Counted from the stretch's first letter, positions 26,953 to 36,999 are shown. The stretch is DNA of 64,000 nucleotides from UBA9647 sp963739335 (GCA_963739335.1 CAVUAC010000046.1:1-64000), one strand, 5' to 3'. The notes: generated by a model not told the origin, from the sequence alone. A program made the numbers and translations.

Positions 26953-29251
26953 TCACCACCCGATTTTGTTGGGGTTTTTCTCTTCACGCCAGTGAGGGCC
27001 GGTGTGGACATCGCACAGGCCGATAGGATACTTGGCGTTGAAGATCTCCGTTGTTTTCTCAGGACAAAACTCGCGCGCTTTCTTCTTTGTATCGACACAG
27101 ATCGTGTCTGTGATAATTCCCTCTGGTTGCCTGAAGTAATCCGTGCCGAGGAAAATTTCCGGGTCTTCGTACGCATACCGCATGAAAAGTCCGAAGATCG
27201 GCGCGGCTGCTCGCCCGCCTTGGCCGTCGGCACTGCCAAACTTGATGCGGTTGTCGTCAAAGCCGACCCAGATACCTGCTGCGAGATGAGGAGTGAACCC
27301 TTCAAACCAGGCATCGCCGTAGTCATTTGTCGTGCCCGTCTTGCCGGCGGCCGGAAGAGAGAAGTATCTGCGCACATTGGTGCCTGTGCCCCCTTCTTCA
27401 TTGACGCCCCCTTCCATCAGGTTCGTCATCAGATACGCAGTCTCCTTGCTGAGGACCTCTTTCTTCTCAGGTACGTTTTCTTCAATCAGGTTTCCATCCT
27501 TGTCCTCAATGCGAAGGATCGCGATCGGGTCGACAAGAACGCCCTCGTTGGGGAAGACTCCGTATGCCGAAGTCAGCTCCAAGGGCGTGACCTCCGCTGT
27601 CCCGAGTGCGATGGATTCGTACGGCGGGATTGGTGTTTTGATGCCCATGCGTTTTGCATAATCCGATACTTGCTTCGGCGGAGTCTCAAGAATGAGGCGC
27701 ACGGCAATAAGGTTAATCGAGCGCTTGAGTGCCTCACGGAGGGTGTACTTTCCGCCGAATCCTCCATCGAAGTTCTGCGGTGTCCAGCGTGTCCCGTCAG
27801 GCATTGGGATGGTGACAGGCTGGTTCATCAGTTCATAGCACACCGGCGTTCCGTTGTCGATCGCCGCCGTGTACACAAATGGCTTGAACGCCGAACCGGG
27901 TTGCCGGTGGATCTGGGTTACGTGATTGAGTCCATAGCGAAACACCTTGTAGCTTCTGCCGCCGACCATCGCCTTGATGTGCCCGCTGTGAGGATCGATG
28001 ACGACCATCCCCACTTCGATGGTCCGTGCGGCTTTTTTCACGGAGTCCACAAACGCGGCATTGGTTCGAAGCGCGTTGAGAATGCTGTCGCGGATTGTCG
28101 GTGTCTTCGCCTTCTTGTAGACATCGAGATCGTGAATCATCTTGTCGACATTGCTCTGGAGGATGTCGGGGTATTTCTTCCAATCCCAGTACTTGTCGAA
28201 CTTCTCCTGGTAGCCCGTGAGGTGCTCGTCGACTGCGCGGTTCGCATATCGCTGCATGCGGCTGTCAAGAGTGGTGTAGATGCGTAATCCATCGCGCTGG
28301 AGGCTGTACCCATAGGTTTCAGCTTTCTGTTCCAGTTGTTGACGCACCCACTCGACAAAATGCGGGGCAATGCCAACACGATACTCGGTTTCGAGCGCAT
28401 GGAACGAAAGGCTGTCTGCTTTGATCTGGTTCACCTGCTGCTCGTTCAACCGGCCATCCCGCAACATCTGGTTGAGGACGATGTTCCGGCGCCGAAGAGC
28501 ACGTTCGGCGTTTCTCAGCGGGTCGTAGTAATTTGGACCCTGAAGCATACCAACGAGCAGAGTGTATTCGGGAGCAGTCAGATCAGCAGCAGACTTGTTG
28601 AAGTAACGTTGTGCGGCGGACTCTATGCCGTATGCGTTGCGCCCGAAGAACGAGACATTCAGATACTGTTCGAGGATCTCCGGTTTGGTGAAATTCCGCT
28701 CGATCTGGACTGAGGTGATAAACTCCCTGATTTTGCGGGTTATCTTGTCGAAGAGGGATTCTTCGCTGCCCCTGAAGCTTATACAGGTTTCGTGCAAGCT
28801 GCTGCGTGATGGTGCTGGCTCCGGCCTGGCGGAACGTGAGGAGATTGATCACCATCTGGCGTGCAAAGCGGGGAAGGTTAACGCCCCAATGGCTGTAGAA
28901 GTTTTTGTCCTCTGTCGCGATGAGGGCGTCGATGAGACCTTGCGGCAGCTTGGCCAACTCAATCCGAGTGCGGTTCTGGTCGGCGAATTGATCAAGGATT
29001 GCACCGTCCTCAGCGTAGACTTTCGATGCCAGAGGCGGTCTGGGGTTTTCAAGCTCCTCGAGGGACGGAAGTCCCTGGGCGATATAGTATCCATACCATA
29101 TCAGGAGAGCAACCACAACGACGGAGAGCGCGGTGAAGAGCCTCCAGTTCCGCTTCAAGAATCCCTTACCGCGGTGCAGGAAGGAGCGGCGGTACGAAGG
29201 ATCGTTGAAGTACCGGTCCATCTCTTCGGAGCTATAGGATTTCTTTGCCAT
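26953..29251 (-). pseudogene. Class A penicillin-binding protein (PBP1A-like), frameshifted
   Basis: The N-terminal frame (from 29251) gives a cytoplasmic tail, a membrane anchor (LFTALSVVVVALLIWYGYY) and the glycosyltransferase core with EDKNFYSHWGV and GASTITQQLARNLYK. The second frame goes on GSEESLFDKITRKIREF and holds the transpeptidase motifs SAFK (SxxK), SIN (SxN) and GKTGTTN. One extra base in the GGGG run at about 28766-28772 explains the break. Joined, the protein has about 765 residues, normal for a bifunctional peptidoglycan synthase. All catalytic motifs are intact, so a sequence error is likely. The next gene downstream is the dead GH10-like fragment on the other strand. Confidence 0.9.
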
Positions 29252-29280
29252 GGACTGTCACGCCAGATAAATGTTGCCGC

Positions 29281-30006
29281 TCAATCTCTCTCCCACGATT
29301 TCAATTCCAGCGACATGCCGTCGAAGACAGCATATGATCGCTCGCGGACCCAATCTCCAAGATTGACGTAAACGCCTGAGCCGATGTTCCTTTTGCACGG
29401 CACGTGATTATGGCCCATCACGACGAAGTCATATCCCTCGCTGATTTTCTGCTCGGCAAACGTTGTCATATCGTCGCCTTCGTACACTCGATTTGACGTG
29501 TATTGGCGGCTCTTGTGGGATGACCAGCGGGCGATTCGGGAAGCGAGATCCGGGTGGACGAGCGAAAACAGGAAAATACTGGCCTTGTTCCTGAGAATGC
29601 CCTTCAGAATCCTATACCCGGTGTCGCCCCTCAGAAGGCCATCGCCGTGGTGTATGTAGAATCGTTTGCCCTGAATCACGCGTTCGATTGGATCGGGATA
29701 GATCTGCATGCCGAGCTCGTCGCGGAAATACGTCTTCAGCCAGAAATCGTGATTTCCGGCCAGGTACGTCAGTTTGATGCCGGCCTCTGACAGATCCGCG
29801 AGCTTTGCAAAGAGGCGGAAATACCCTTTCGGCACGACCGATTTGTATTCAAACCAGTAGTCAAACAGGTCGCCGACGATGAACAACTCGTCGCCATCAT
29901 TTCGCACGAGCTCAAGGAATTGGAGAATCGAGCGCTCTTTATCGCGATCTTCCTCTTTGGTTCCAGCACCAAGGTGGGCGTCTGAGAAGAAGTAAGATTT
30001 CCGCAT
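29281..30006 (-). CDS. lpxH: UDP-2,3-diacylglucosamine diphosphatase LpxH
   Basis: The 241-residue metallophosphoesterase removes UMP to give lipid X in lipid A synthesis. The motif series is complete: FSDAHLGAG, GDLFDYWFEY, GNHDFW, HHGDGLL and GHNHVP. The start at 30006 (MRKSYFFSDAHLG) places the first motif at the N-terminus as usual; the longer frame to 30108 is unlikely. It lies 29 bases upstream of the PBP gene on the same strand. It is evidence that the organism makes lipopolysaccharide or lipid A. Confidence 0.9.
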   Translation of the reverse strand: MRKSYFFSDAHLGAGTKEEDRDKERSILQFLELVRNDGDELFIVGDLFDYWFEYKSVVPKGYFRLFAKLADLSEAGIKLTYLAGNHDFWLKTYFRDELGMQIYPDPIERVIQGKRFYIHHGDGLLRGDTGYRILKGILRNKASIFLFSLVHPDLASRIARWSSHKSRQYTSNRVYEGDDMTTFAEQKISEGYDFVVMGHNHVPCKRNIGSGVYVNLGDWVRERSYAVFDGMSLELKSWERD

Positions 30007-30198
30007 ACGTTGACTGACTGAAGCCCCTCGATCCGTGCGCTGAGCATGTGGTGAAGCGTTCATGACGGCGCGAACGATGAAGCGTTGAATCGTCCACGTT
30101 CGACGCAACGTAGATAGCGAAAAAAGCCACGAAAATCAAGGTAAGGTTCAGGAAGGATGGGAGGAGTGAGGAACACTGCAGAAGCCGATGAACGTGCT

Positions 30199-31670
30199 TT
30201 ACTCTGAAGAGGGGAGGAGAGGAAGCGTGACCGTGAACGTGCTTCCCTTTTTCTCGCGGCTCGCCGCCTCGATTGTTCCGTGATGTGCCTCCGCAATCCA
30301 TTTCGCGATTGCCAATCCTAGACCGCTTCCGCTGCCATCCGAGCTCCCGCGATAGAACCGATCGAAGACCTTCGCGAGGTCCTTCTTCGGGATACCAATG
30401 CCAGTGTCTTCCACGCTCACCACGGCATTGCTGCCGACGCGTTTGAGTGTGAGCGTAATCGTGCCGTGCGGCTGAGTGGTACTTCACGGCATTTTCGAGA
30501 AGGTTGAGGAACAACTGCCGCAAGCGCGTTGCGTCGCCGCGGATATTCAGAGATTCGTCCAATTGAAGCTCAGCTTTGATCTTCTTCTTTGAAGCGAGGA
30601 CTTGCGTATCCTCGGCAAGCTCACGCATCATCTCGTCGAGGGCAACTTCACCAAACTGGAATGATAACCGGCCGGACTCGGACTTGATGAGGATCATCAG
30701 GCTCTCCACAATGGAGGAGAGCCTCACCAACTCGTCATGAACACTGGTGAGAAGCTCACGGGTTGCATGGGGGAGCCGTTTGCGGCGAAGAGCAACTTCG
30801 ATTTCGCCGCGCATGATCGTCAGGGGGGTGCGGAGTTCATGCGATGCATCCGCCGAGAACCGCTGGATTTGCGCAAATGATTCCTGCAACCGCTCAATCA
30901 TATCGTTGAATGTTGCTGTCAATCGTCCGAGTTCATCATCAACTGCTTTGGCCGGCAAGCGCTGATTGAGGTTCTGTGCGCTGATCTTGCGTGCTGTCCT
31001 GGTGATAGCATCAACCGGCCTGAGGGAAGTGTGGGCGAGGAACCAGCCGCCGATCACAGAAATGAGGAGGGCTATTGGTGCCAAGATACGTAAGCTGAGA
31101 AATATCCCGTCAAGGGCTTCGTTCAATTCCTCGAGAGGATAAGCGACGAAGATCTTCACGTAGTCGTTCTGTGTCGTGGCGAGGCGCAGCTCGCGGCCTT
31201 CCTCATTGCGTATCGTAACGACATTCACCCAGCCGTATGGAATATCATTTGTACTGAAGCGTTTGTATCCCAAGGCTTGGTGATCGGTAAAGAAGATCCC
31301 CGTTCCGATCAAGGATTTGGATGTATCGACGTGTGGGGCTCATGATGGTGTGCTCGTAGATCTGATTCCACATCGCGTCGACCGCAGCAGAGTCGGCGTT
31401 GTCCCCCTCTGTCTCAGATGGAGCGGGCGCTGTCTTCTTCAGTTGTTGAAGCTCCAACAGGGCAGATCGTTTCAATCGGACTTTTTTCGCTTTGGGCTCG
31501 ATGAATTCGTTGACCCATTTGACCTCGCTGTGCAGCGAACGATCGAGGTTGTCCGAGAGCGTTGAGCGTGTAAACAGGTACGAGGTGAAGCCGAAGCCAA
31601 GGAGCGTCGCTCCAAGGAGGGTCGTATACCAGACTGTGAGTTTCGTGCGGATCGAGTGGAACAACTTCAT
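30199..31670 (-). pseudogene. OmpR-type sensor histidine kinase, two frameshifts
   Basis: Three frames form one kinase of about 490 residues. Part one has a membrane segment (LTVWYTTLLGATLLGFGF) and the periplasmic sensor start. Part two has the second membrane segment (IALLISVIGGWFLA), a HAMP region and the HisKA box FSADASHELRTPLTIM with the phosphorylated histidine, up to NLLENAVKY. Part three continues TQPHGTITLTL and has the ATP-binding boxes VEDTGIGIPKKDL and GSGSGLGLAIAKW. Breaks are at about 31250-31310 and 30476-30482 (one extra base). The gene overlaps the response regulator by 4 bases. The class resembles CusS/CopS-like metal or envelope sensors. Confidence 0.88.
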
Positions 31671-32359
31671 TCGGCAGGACCTTTGTCGCGATCTTTATCC
31701 GAGATGTAATACCCTTTCCCGCGTACGGTGTGGAGGAGCTTCTTCTCGAAGCCTTGATCGATTTTCTTCCGCAGGTGATTGACGTAGACGTCGATGATGT
31801 TTGTTCCCGGATCAAAGCTGAAGCCCCAGACCTCCTTCGCCAGCTGTTGCCGGGTCGTGAGATGATGGGGGTTGCGCATGAGGTATTCCAGAAGCGCATA
31901 TTCACGAGCTGTCAGGTCGATAGTCGTGCTACCGCGGGTGGCCTTCCGAGTAATGCTGTTGAGCTGAAGGTCTGCAATGCGGAATGTCGTGCGACTCTGG
32001 CGTTCACGGCGGAGCAGCGATCGGATTCTCGCGAGCAGCACGCTGAAAGCGAACGGCTTGGTGAGGTAGTCGTCTGCCCCGTGATCGAGCCCCTGAACGA
32101 TGTCCTCCGTCGCACTGCGGGCAGTGAGCATCAGAACAGGCGTTCGAATGCCGTCGTTTCGAAGTGTCTGCAGAACTTCGAAGCCGTTCTTTTTTGGCAA
32201 CAGGACATCGAGGAGGATCAAATCGAAATCGCCCGACAGCCCCTTCTTCTCACCTGCCTTGCCGTCAGCTGCGATATCGACTTCGTATCCTTCTGCTGTT
32301 AGTCCTTCCTTGATGAAGCGTGCAACTTTTGCCTCATCTTCGACGAGAAGTATGCGCAT
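31667..32359 (-). CDS. OmpR/PhoB-family response regulator
   Basis: The 230-residue protein has a receiver domain (RILLVEDEAKVARF, phosphorylated D in LILLDVLLP, T in LMLTAR, K in DYLTKPF) and a C-terminal winged-helix DNA-binding domain (LTAREYALLEYLMRNP, IIDVYVNHLRKKID, VRGKGYYI). It is the partner of the histidine kinase whose start overlaps its stop by 4 bases. The overall pattern resembles CusR/CopR-type regulators, but the signal is unknown. Confidence 0.95.
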   Translation of the reverse strand: MRILLVEDEAKVARFIKEGLTAEGYEVDIAADGKAGEKKGLSGDFDLILLDVLLPKKNGFEVLQTLRNDGIRTPVLMLTARSATEDIVQGLDHGADDYLTKPFAFSVLLARIRSLLRRERQSRTTFRIADLQLNSITRKATRGSTTIDLTAREYALLEYLMRNPHHLTTRQQLAKEVWGFSFDPGTNIIDVYVNHLRKKIDQGFEKKLLHTVRGKGYYISDKDRDKGPAE

Positions 32360-32522
32360 GGAAAACCGAGTGCTTGGTAGTTACGCGTTCTGGCAGGGAG
32401 TGTGCACACGCAACTGTAGTTCGAAAAACCGTCTACAAGGTAGTGATATTCCGAACAGTTTCAAATTGCCTTCTTCGTCCTTCCTGATTCCCTGCCAATA
32501 GGGCTGTGCAGAAGTTCTCAGT

Positions 32523-32550
32523 TTGAAACTCCGCCTTTTTTCAGTATATT
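32523..32550 (+). promoter_or_regulatory. Sigma-70-like promoter of the TRAP operon
   Basis: TTGAAA (32523-32528) and TATATT (32545-32550) are 16 bp apart in the 316-base spacer between the divergent response regulator and the tatT gene. The rest of the spacer (32360-32522) shows no gene. Confidence 0.5.
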
Positions 32551-32675
32551 TTTCCCACGTATTATCAGACCTCTAACGAGCATGTGTTGTGAGATGGGGC
32601 ACAGGGAAGTCACCTGCATTCCTGGATCATCCCGCTTGAGTGGAACCGCATCTTCCAACAGCAATTGACACATTC

Positions 32676-33530
32676 ATGAAGAAACTCCTTCTCCTCCTGT
32701 CAGCCCTGCTTCTCCAAGGCTGTGTACAGACGCTGGCCATCCGGACCATGAGTGGCATTATGGATTATGGGCTTGAGTCGTTCAATGAAGAAGGAGACCT
32801 CAAGCTTGCTGAGAGCGCCCTGGGCTCGAATCTCAAGCTTGTGGAAGCGCTCATCAAAGGGGACCCTGAAAACAGGAAACTGCTCCTGATGGCAGCACAG
32901 GGATTCAATGCCTATGCGCTAGCATTTGCCGAGGATGACAGTGTCGAGCGAGCGCGGGGTTTCTACCTTCGGGGACGCGACTACGCCATGAGAATCCTCT
33001 CACAGAACCCGAAGTTCAGGGAAGCGCTCGATAAGGATGTCGCGACCTTCGAGGCTGCATTGCAGACGCTTTCGAATGACGATGTGCCGGCAGTGTTTTG
33101 GACAGCGTTTGGGTGGGGGAGCTACATCAACATTGCGCGGTCGGATATCGGGGCCGTCGGTGATCTCCCCAAGGTTCTGGCGATGATGGAGTTCGTACGG
33201 CAGCACGATCCGACGTACTTTTACGGCAGTCCGTATCTCATCCTTGGAAGCATCGAAGGGAGCATGCCGCAGGCACTCGGAGGAAAGCCCGAAAAAGCAA
33301 GAGAGTACTTTGAGCGCGCTCTCGGTGTGAATGGCGGAAAATTTCTCCTGACATACATCTACTACGCCAAAACCTATGCGGTCCAGCAGCAGAATCAGGA
33401 GTTGTTCGAATCCCTTCTGAAGAAGGTCGATGATGCCCCGCTTGATATCTTGCCGGAGGCCCGACTTTCCAATGCCGTTGCGAAGAAGAAAGCAAAGCTT
33501 CTCCGTGATCACATCAACGATCTGTTCTAG
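32676..33530 (+). CDS. TRAP transporter TatT component lipoprotein
   Basis: The 284-residue protein has a lipoprotein signal (LLLLLSALLLQGC) and a helical TPR-like body: LGSNLKLVEALIKGDPENRKLL, AFAEDDSVERARGFYLRGRDYA, GGKPEKAREYFERAL. This is the TatT ('T component') family first described in Treponema, where it forms a trimer with the substrate-binding P protein of a TPAT-type TRAP transporter. The next three genes encode exactly such a P, Q and M set. The start at 32676 leaves the signal peptide at the N-terminus. Confidence 0.88.
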   Translation: MKKLLLLLSALLLQGCVQTLAIRTMSGIMDYGLESFNEEGDLKLAESALGSNLKLVEALIKGDPENRKLLLMAAQGFNAYALAFAEDDSVERARGFYLRGRDYAMRILSQNPKFREALDKDVATFEAALQTLSNDDVPAVFWTAFGWGSYINIARSDIGAVGDLPKVLAMMEFVRQHDPTYFYGSPYLILGSIEGSMPQALGGKPEKAREYFERALGVNGGKFLLTYIYYAKTYAVQQQNQELFESLLKKVDDAPLDILPEARLSNAVAKKKAKLLRDHINDLF

Positions 33531-33556
33531 ATTCCGTTAACACTCAAGGAGTACCA

Positions 33557-34564
33557 GTGACACGAATAGGGTTCACGTTTGGATTTCTCGTTCTTTTCGT
33601 CGTTGGGGTGTTTGCACAACAGTACACGATCAAGTTCGCCACCATCGCGCCGGAGGGAACCAGCTGGATGAATACCATGAAGGAGTACGATGCTGCTGTT
33701 CGGAAGGAAAGCGGCGGGAGACTGGGGTTCAAGATCTATGCCGGCGGCGTGCAGGGGGACGAAAAAAGCATCCTGCGCAAGATCCGTGTTGGACAGCTGC
33801 AGAGCGGTGGTTTCACCGGCGTTGGAATGGGGGAGATTGCCCCAAAGGTTCGTATCCTCGATTCTCCCTTCCTTGTCCAGAATGAGGAAGAGATCGACAT
33901 GCTCTACAAGGAATTCAGCAAGGAGTTTGAACAGGCCTTCGAGGAAGGTAACTATGTTCTTCTGGGATGGGCGGAAGTTGGATTCGTCCACGTCTTCACT
34001 TCTTCACCGATCCGGAAGAGTCAAGACCTCAGGGGGCTTAAGATGTGGACGTGGGAGGGAGACCCAATTGCCGAGACGGCGTTCCGTACACTTGGTATCA
34101 ATCCGATTCCACTGTCTGTCATTGACGTCATGACGTCCCTCCAGACTGGTTTAATCGATGCGTTCTACACGACGCCATATGCTTCCATAGCCCTCCAATG
34201 GTATGTCCGGGTCAAATACATGGTGGATGTCCCGCTCGCAGACGCGGCAGGTGCTGTGCTGATTTCCAAAAAATACTATGACCAGCTTCCCAACGACCTC
34301 CAGGAAATACTCCTGCGGAACGGGCGCCTTTACATCTCGAAGCTCACGCAGCTGAGCCGAAAGGAAAACGAGGAAGCGATCGTCGAGCTGAAGAAGAAGG
34401 GTATTGCGATTCTGACGGCCAATGAAAAGGACCTGCTGGAATATATCGACGTCGGAGCTCGCGCACGTCGTGCCCTCGTCGGAAGGCTCTACACGGAGGA
34501 GTTCCTCAACAGGGTGGAGAAAGCCGTTGCTGACTTTCGAAAGACACACCGCGCGACAAAATGA
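33557..34564 (+). CDS. dctP: TRAP transporter substrate-binding protein DctP
   Basis: The 335-residue periplasmic protein has a signal peptide (FTFGFLVLFVVGVFAQ) and the DctP/TAXI-like extracytoplasmic fold. Features are TIKFATIAPEGTSWMNTMKEY, GGRLGFKIYAGGVQGDEKSILRKI, LRGLKMWTWEGDPIAETAFR and LIDAFYTTPYASIALQWY. The start is a GTG behind AAGGAG. It overlaps dctQ by 4 bases. The substrate cannot be told from the sequence; TPAT systems have been linked to hydrophobic ligands. Confidence 0.92.
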   Translation: MTRIGFTFGFLVLFVVGVFAQQYTIKFATIAPEGTSWMNTMKEYDAAVRKESGGRLGFKIYAGGVQGDEKSILRKIRVGQLQSGGFTGVGMGEIAPKVRILDSPFLVQNEEEIDMLYKEFSKEFEQAFEEGNYVLLGWAEVGFVHVFTSSPIRKSQDLRGLKMWTWEGDPIAETAFRTLGINPIPLSVIDVMTSLQTGLIDAFYTTPYASIALQWYVRVKYMVDVPLADAAGAVLISKKYYDQLPNDLQEILLRNGRLYISKLTQLSRKENEEAIVELKKKGIAILTANEKDLLEYIDVGARARRALVGRLYTEEFLNRVEKAVADFRKTHRATK

Positions 34565-35058
34565 AGATTCTCAAAAACATTGATCTGGCGCTCACACGGG
34601 CTGAAGGGTATCTGCTGATTGCGATGCTCTCCGTGATGGTCGTGATGGCCTTTTTGCAGGTGATCCTGCGAAACCTGTTCTCATCCGGGATTCTCTGGGC
34701 AGATATACTCCTGCGTCATTTGCTGCTTTGGCTCGGGTTCCTTGGTGCAGCGATCGCTACGAGCGAAAACCGTCATATCAACATCGACGCGCTGCGCCGC
34801 TTCCTTTCGCCACGTTTGCGATCCGCGGTCGGTGTGCTAACCGACATGTTTGCCGCCGCGATCTGTTACCTGCTTGCCCGTGCGTCGTGGACGTTTGTCC
34901 AGGGTGAAATAGCGGATCGACGCACGATGATTGAAGGCATCCCTTCTTGGTACGCCGAGATCATCATGCCCCTTGGGTTCGGACTCCTGGTTGTGCACTT
35001 CGTGATTCGGGCGATCCTGCGAACACAGCCCGGTGCGGTAAGGGAGGGGGTTGAATGA
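34561..35058 (+). CDS. dctQ: TRAP transporter small permease DctQ
   Basis: The 165-residue protein has four predicted membrane segments (AMLSVMVVMAFLQVILRN, LLRHLLLWLGFLGAAIA, VGVLTDMFAAAICYLLA, MPLGFGLLVVHFVIRAI) and the SENRHINIDALRRFL motif common in DctQ proteins. It overlaps dctP and dctM by 4 bases each, showing translational coupling of the transporter operon. Confidence 0.93.
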   Translation: MKILKNIDLALTRAEGYLLIAMLSVMVVMAFLQVILRNLFSSGILWADILLRHLLLWLGFLGAAIATSENRHINIDALRRFLSPRLRSAVGVLTDMFAAAICYLLARASWTFVQGEIADRRTMIEGIPSWYAEIIMPLGFGLLVVHFVIRAILRTQPGAVREGVE

Positions 35059-36332
35059 GCGTCTGGCTCTTTGTTATCGTCATCCTTCTGTTGGCGTTCC
35101 TTGGGGCACCTCTCTTCACCATCATCGCAGCTGTCGGCTTGTATGCCTTCACATCGGCTGACATTGACACATCGGCTCTGATCATCGATCTCTACAAGAT
35201 TGCTGACACGCCGACGCTCATTGCAGTACCGCTGTTCACGTTCGCGGGCTATCTCCTTGCAGAAAGCAAAGCCCCCAAGCGCCTCGTCGACCTTGCCCAG
35301 GCGCTTTTCGGATGGATGCCTGCAGGACTGGCCATTGTTGCCCTTATCACGTGCGCGCTCTTTACAGCGTTCACGGGTGCTTCCGGCGTCACCATTGTTG
35401 CACTCGGCGGACTGCTGTATCCTATTCTTCTGAAGGAAAAATATCCCGAGCAGTTTTCCCTCGGGCTTGTGACAGCGTCCGGGAGCATCGGCTTGCTCTT
35501 TCCACCGAGTCTGCCGATCATTCTCTACGGTTTTGTCGCCAAGGTTAGCATCGACAAGCTTTTTGTGGCGGGTCTGATACCCGGCATCCTGCTTATTGCC
35601 TTTCTTTCTGCATACAGCCTTCGGGTGAGTTACAAAGCCAAGGTACCCAAGACGCCTTTCTCGTGGGCAAACGTAGGGACGGCACTGAAGGCTGCAGCGT
35701 GGGAACTCCCCCTGCCGTTCGTCGTGATCGGGGGCATCTATGGGGGAGCATTTACGGCGACGGAAGCAGCCGCCATTACTGCATTCTACGCGTTTGTTGT
35801 CGAGGTTTTCATCTATCGCGATCTGCATCTGTTCCGGGATGTGCCGCGCGTCATGAAGCGCAGTATGGTGTTGGTCGGAGCGATCCTGATGATTCTTGGA
35901 TCTGCACTGGGGTTGATGAACTACCTCATCGATCAACAAGTACCGCAACGACTGTTTGAAATCGTGCAGCAGCACATCAGCAGCCGTGTGATGTTTCTCC
36001 TGATCCTCAATGGCTTCCTGATCATCATCGGAATGATGATGGAGATTTTCTCTGCGATTGTCTCTGTTCCTCTTATCCTGCCGATTGCACAGAAATTCGG
36101 CGTCGATCCGGTCCATCTCGGCATCATCTTTCTGACGAATCTCGAGCTTGGCTATCTCATGCCGCCGATGGGGTTGAATCTGTTTCTCTCCAGCCTTCGT
36201 TTCGAGAAGTCCATTTTCCATCTTTCCAGAGCGGTCATCGGTTTCATCCTCATGGAGGTTGTTGCCTTGCTCGTCATTACATATGTGCCGGACCTCAGCC
36301 TCTGGCTTGTACGATATCTTGGAACTCAATAA
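35055..36332 (+). CDS. dctM: TRAP transporter large permease DctM
   Basis: The 425-residue protein has about twelve membrane segments and the typical DctM landmarks. These are GAPLFTIIAAVGLYAF near the start, AVPLFTFAGYLLAESKAPKRLVDL, FTGASGVTIVALGGLLYPILL, ASGSIGLLFPPSLPIILYG, and near the end DPVHLGIIFLTNLELGYLMPPMGLNLF. It uses a sodium or proton gradient for substrate import together with DctQ and DctP. Confidence 0.96.
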   Translation: MSVWLFVIVILLLAFLGAPLFTIIAAVGLYAFTSADIDTSALIIDLYKIADTPTLIAVPLFTFAGYLLAESKAPKRLVDLAQALFGWMPAGLAIVALITCALFTAFTGASGVTIVALGGLLYPILLKEKYPEQFSLGLVTASGSIGLLFPPSLPIILYGFVAKVSIDKLFVAGLIPGILLIAFLSAYSLRVSYKAKVPKTPFSWANVGTALKAAAWELPLPFVVIGGIYGGAFTATEAAAITAFYAFVVEVFIYRDLHLFRDVPRVMKRSMVLVGAILMILGSALGLMNYLIDQQVPQRLFEIVQQHISSRVMFLLILNGFLIIIGMMMEIFSAIVSVPLILPIAQKFGVDPVHLGIIFLTNLELGYLMPPMGLNLFLSSLRFEKSIFHLSRAVIGFILMEVVALLVITYVPDLSLWLVRYLGTQ

Positions 36333-36396
36333 CATCTCTATCCGTTTTTGATCTAAATCCCGCACCCATACGCAACACGAACAGGAGGACAATACC

Positions 36397-36891
36397 ATGC
36401 TACCGAAAAAGCTTCAGGATGCACTCAACCAACAAATTAACCATGAGTTCTACTCATCCTATCTCTACCTTGCGATGGCCGCCCATTTTGAATCGGTCAA
36501 CTTGCCGGGTTTTGCAAGCTGGATGAAGGTTCAGAGTGACGAAGAGTCAGAGCATGGGATGAAGTTCTATCACTATGTCAACGAGCGCGGCGGGCGGGTG
36601 GTGCTGGAAGCCATCGAAAAGCCCCCAGCGGAATACAAAACACCGCTCGACGTGATGAAGAAGGTGGCGGAACACGAGAAGAAAGTGACAGGCACGATCA
36701 ACGCGCTCTATGAGTTGGCACTCAAGGAGAAGGACTACCCGACGCAGGTGTTGCTCCATTGGTTCATTAAGGAGCAAGTGGAGGAAGAGAAGAACGCGGC
36801 AGACATCATTGAGTTGCTTAAGAGCATGGGGGATGCCCCAGCGGGGTTGGCGATGCTGGATGAGAGACTCGGCTCGAGGAAGAGAGGCTAG
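36397..36891 (+). CDS. ftnA: Ferritin (non-heme, FtnA type)
   Basis: The 164-residue four-helix protein stores iron. Ferroxidase ligands are visible as E17 in NHEFYSSYLYL, then E49/E50 and H53 in SDEESEHGMKFY, E94 in AEHEKKVT, and the late EQVEEEKNA. Length and order match bacterial FtnA, and no heme-ligand methionine typical of bacterioferritin is seen. AGGAGG lies 8 bases before the start. Confidence 0.95.
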   Translation: MLPKKLQDALNQQINHEFYSSYLYLAMAAHFESVNLPGFASWMKVQSDEESEHGMKFYHYVNERGGRVVLEAIEKPPAEYKTPLDVMKKVAEHEKKVTGTINALYELALKEKDYPTQVLLHWFIKEQVEEEKNAADIIELLKSMGDAPAGLAMLDERLGSRKRG

Positions 36892-36916
36892 GCCCTCAAC
36901 TGCTCTGGCTCAGAAG

Positions 36917-36948
36917 AAACGCCTGATCGTCTGACGGTCGGGCGTTTT
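36917..36948 (+). terminator. Terminator after ferritin gene
   Basis: AAACGCCTGATCG pairs imperfectly with CGGTCGGGCGTTT, followed by 'tgctttc'. It lies 25 bases after the ferritin stop. Confidence 0.75.
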
Positions 36949-36981
36949 GCTTTCACGAAGCACTGCAGCGGGTGCCGCATT

Positions 36982-36999
36982 GTTCCCAAATATGGGAAC
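36982..36999. promoter_or_regulatory. Perfect palindrome, operator-like
   Basis: GTTCCCA (36982-36988) and TGGGAAC (36993-36999) flank AATA. The site sits in a 326-base gap (36949-37274) in which I see no gene on either strand. Its shape resembles binding sites of small HTH repressors such as toxin-antitoxin regulators, but no such gene is nearby. Confidence 0.4.

Noticed and set aside
26992..28287. A 431-residue plus-strand frame opposite the class A PBP gene
   Set aside because: The minus strand encodes a PBP with all catalytic motifs; this frame has no domain pattern.
34866..36398. A 510-residue minus-strand frame opposite dctQ and dctM
   Set aside because: Very rich in Q, R, D and H, as expected for the complement of a membrane-protein gene; dctM is clearly real.
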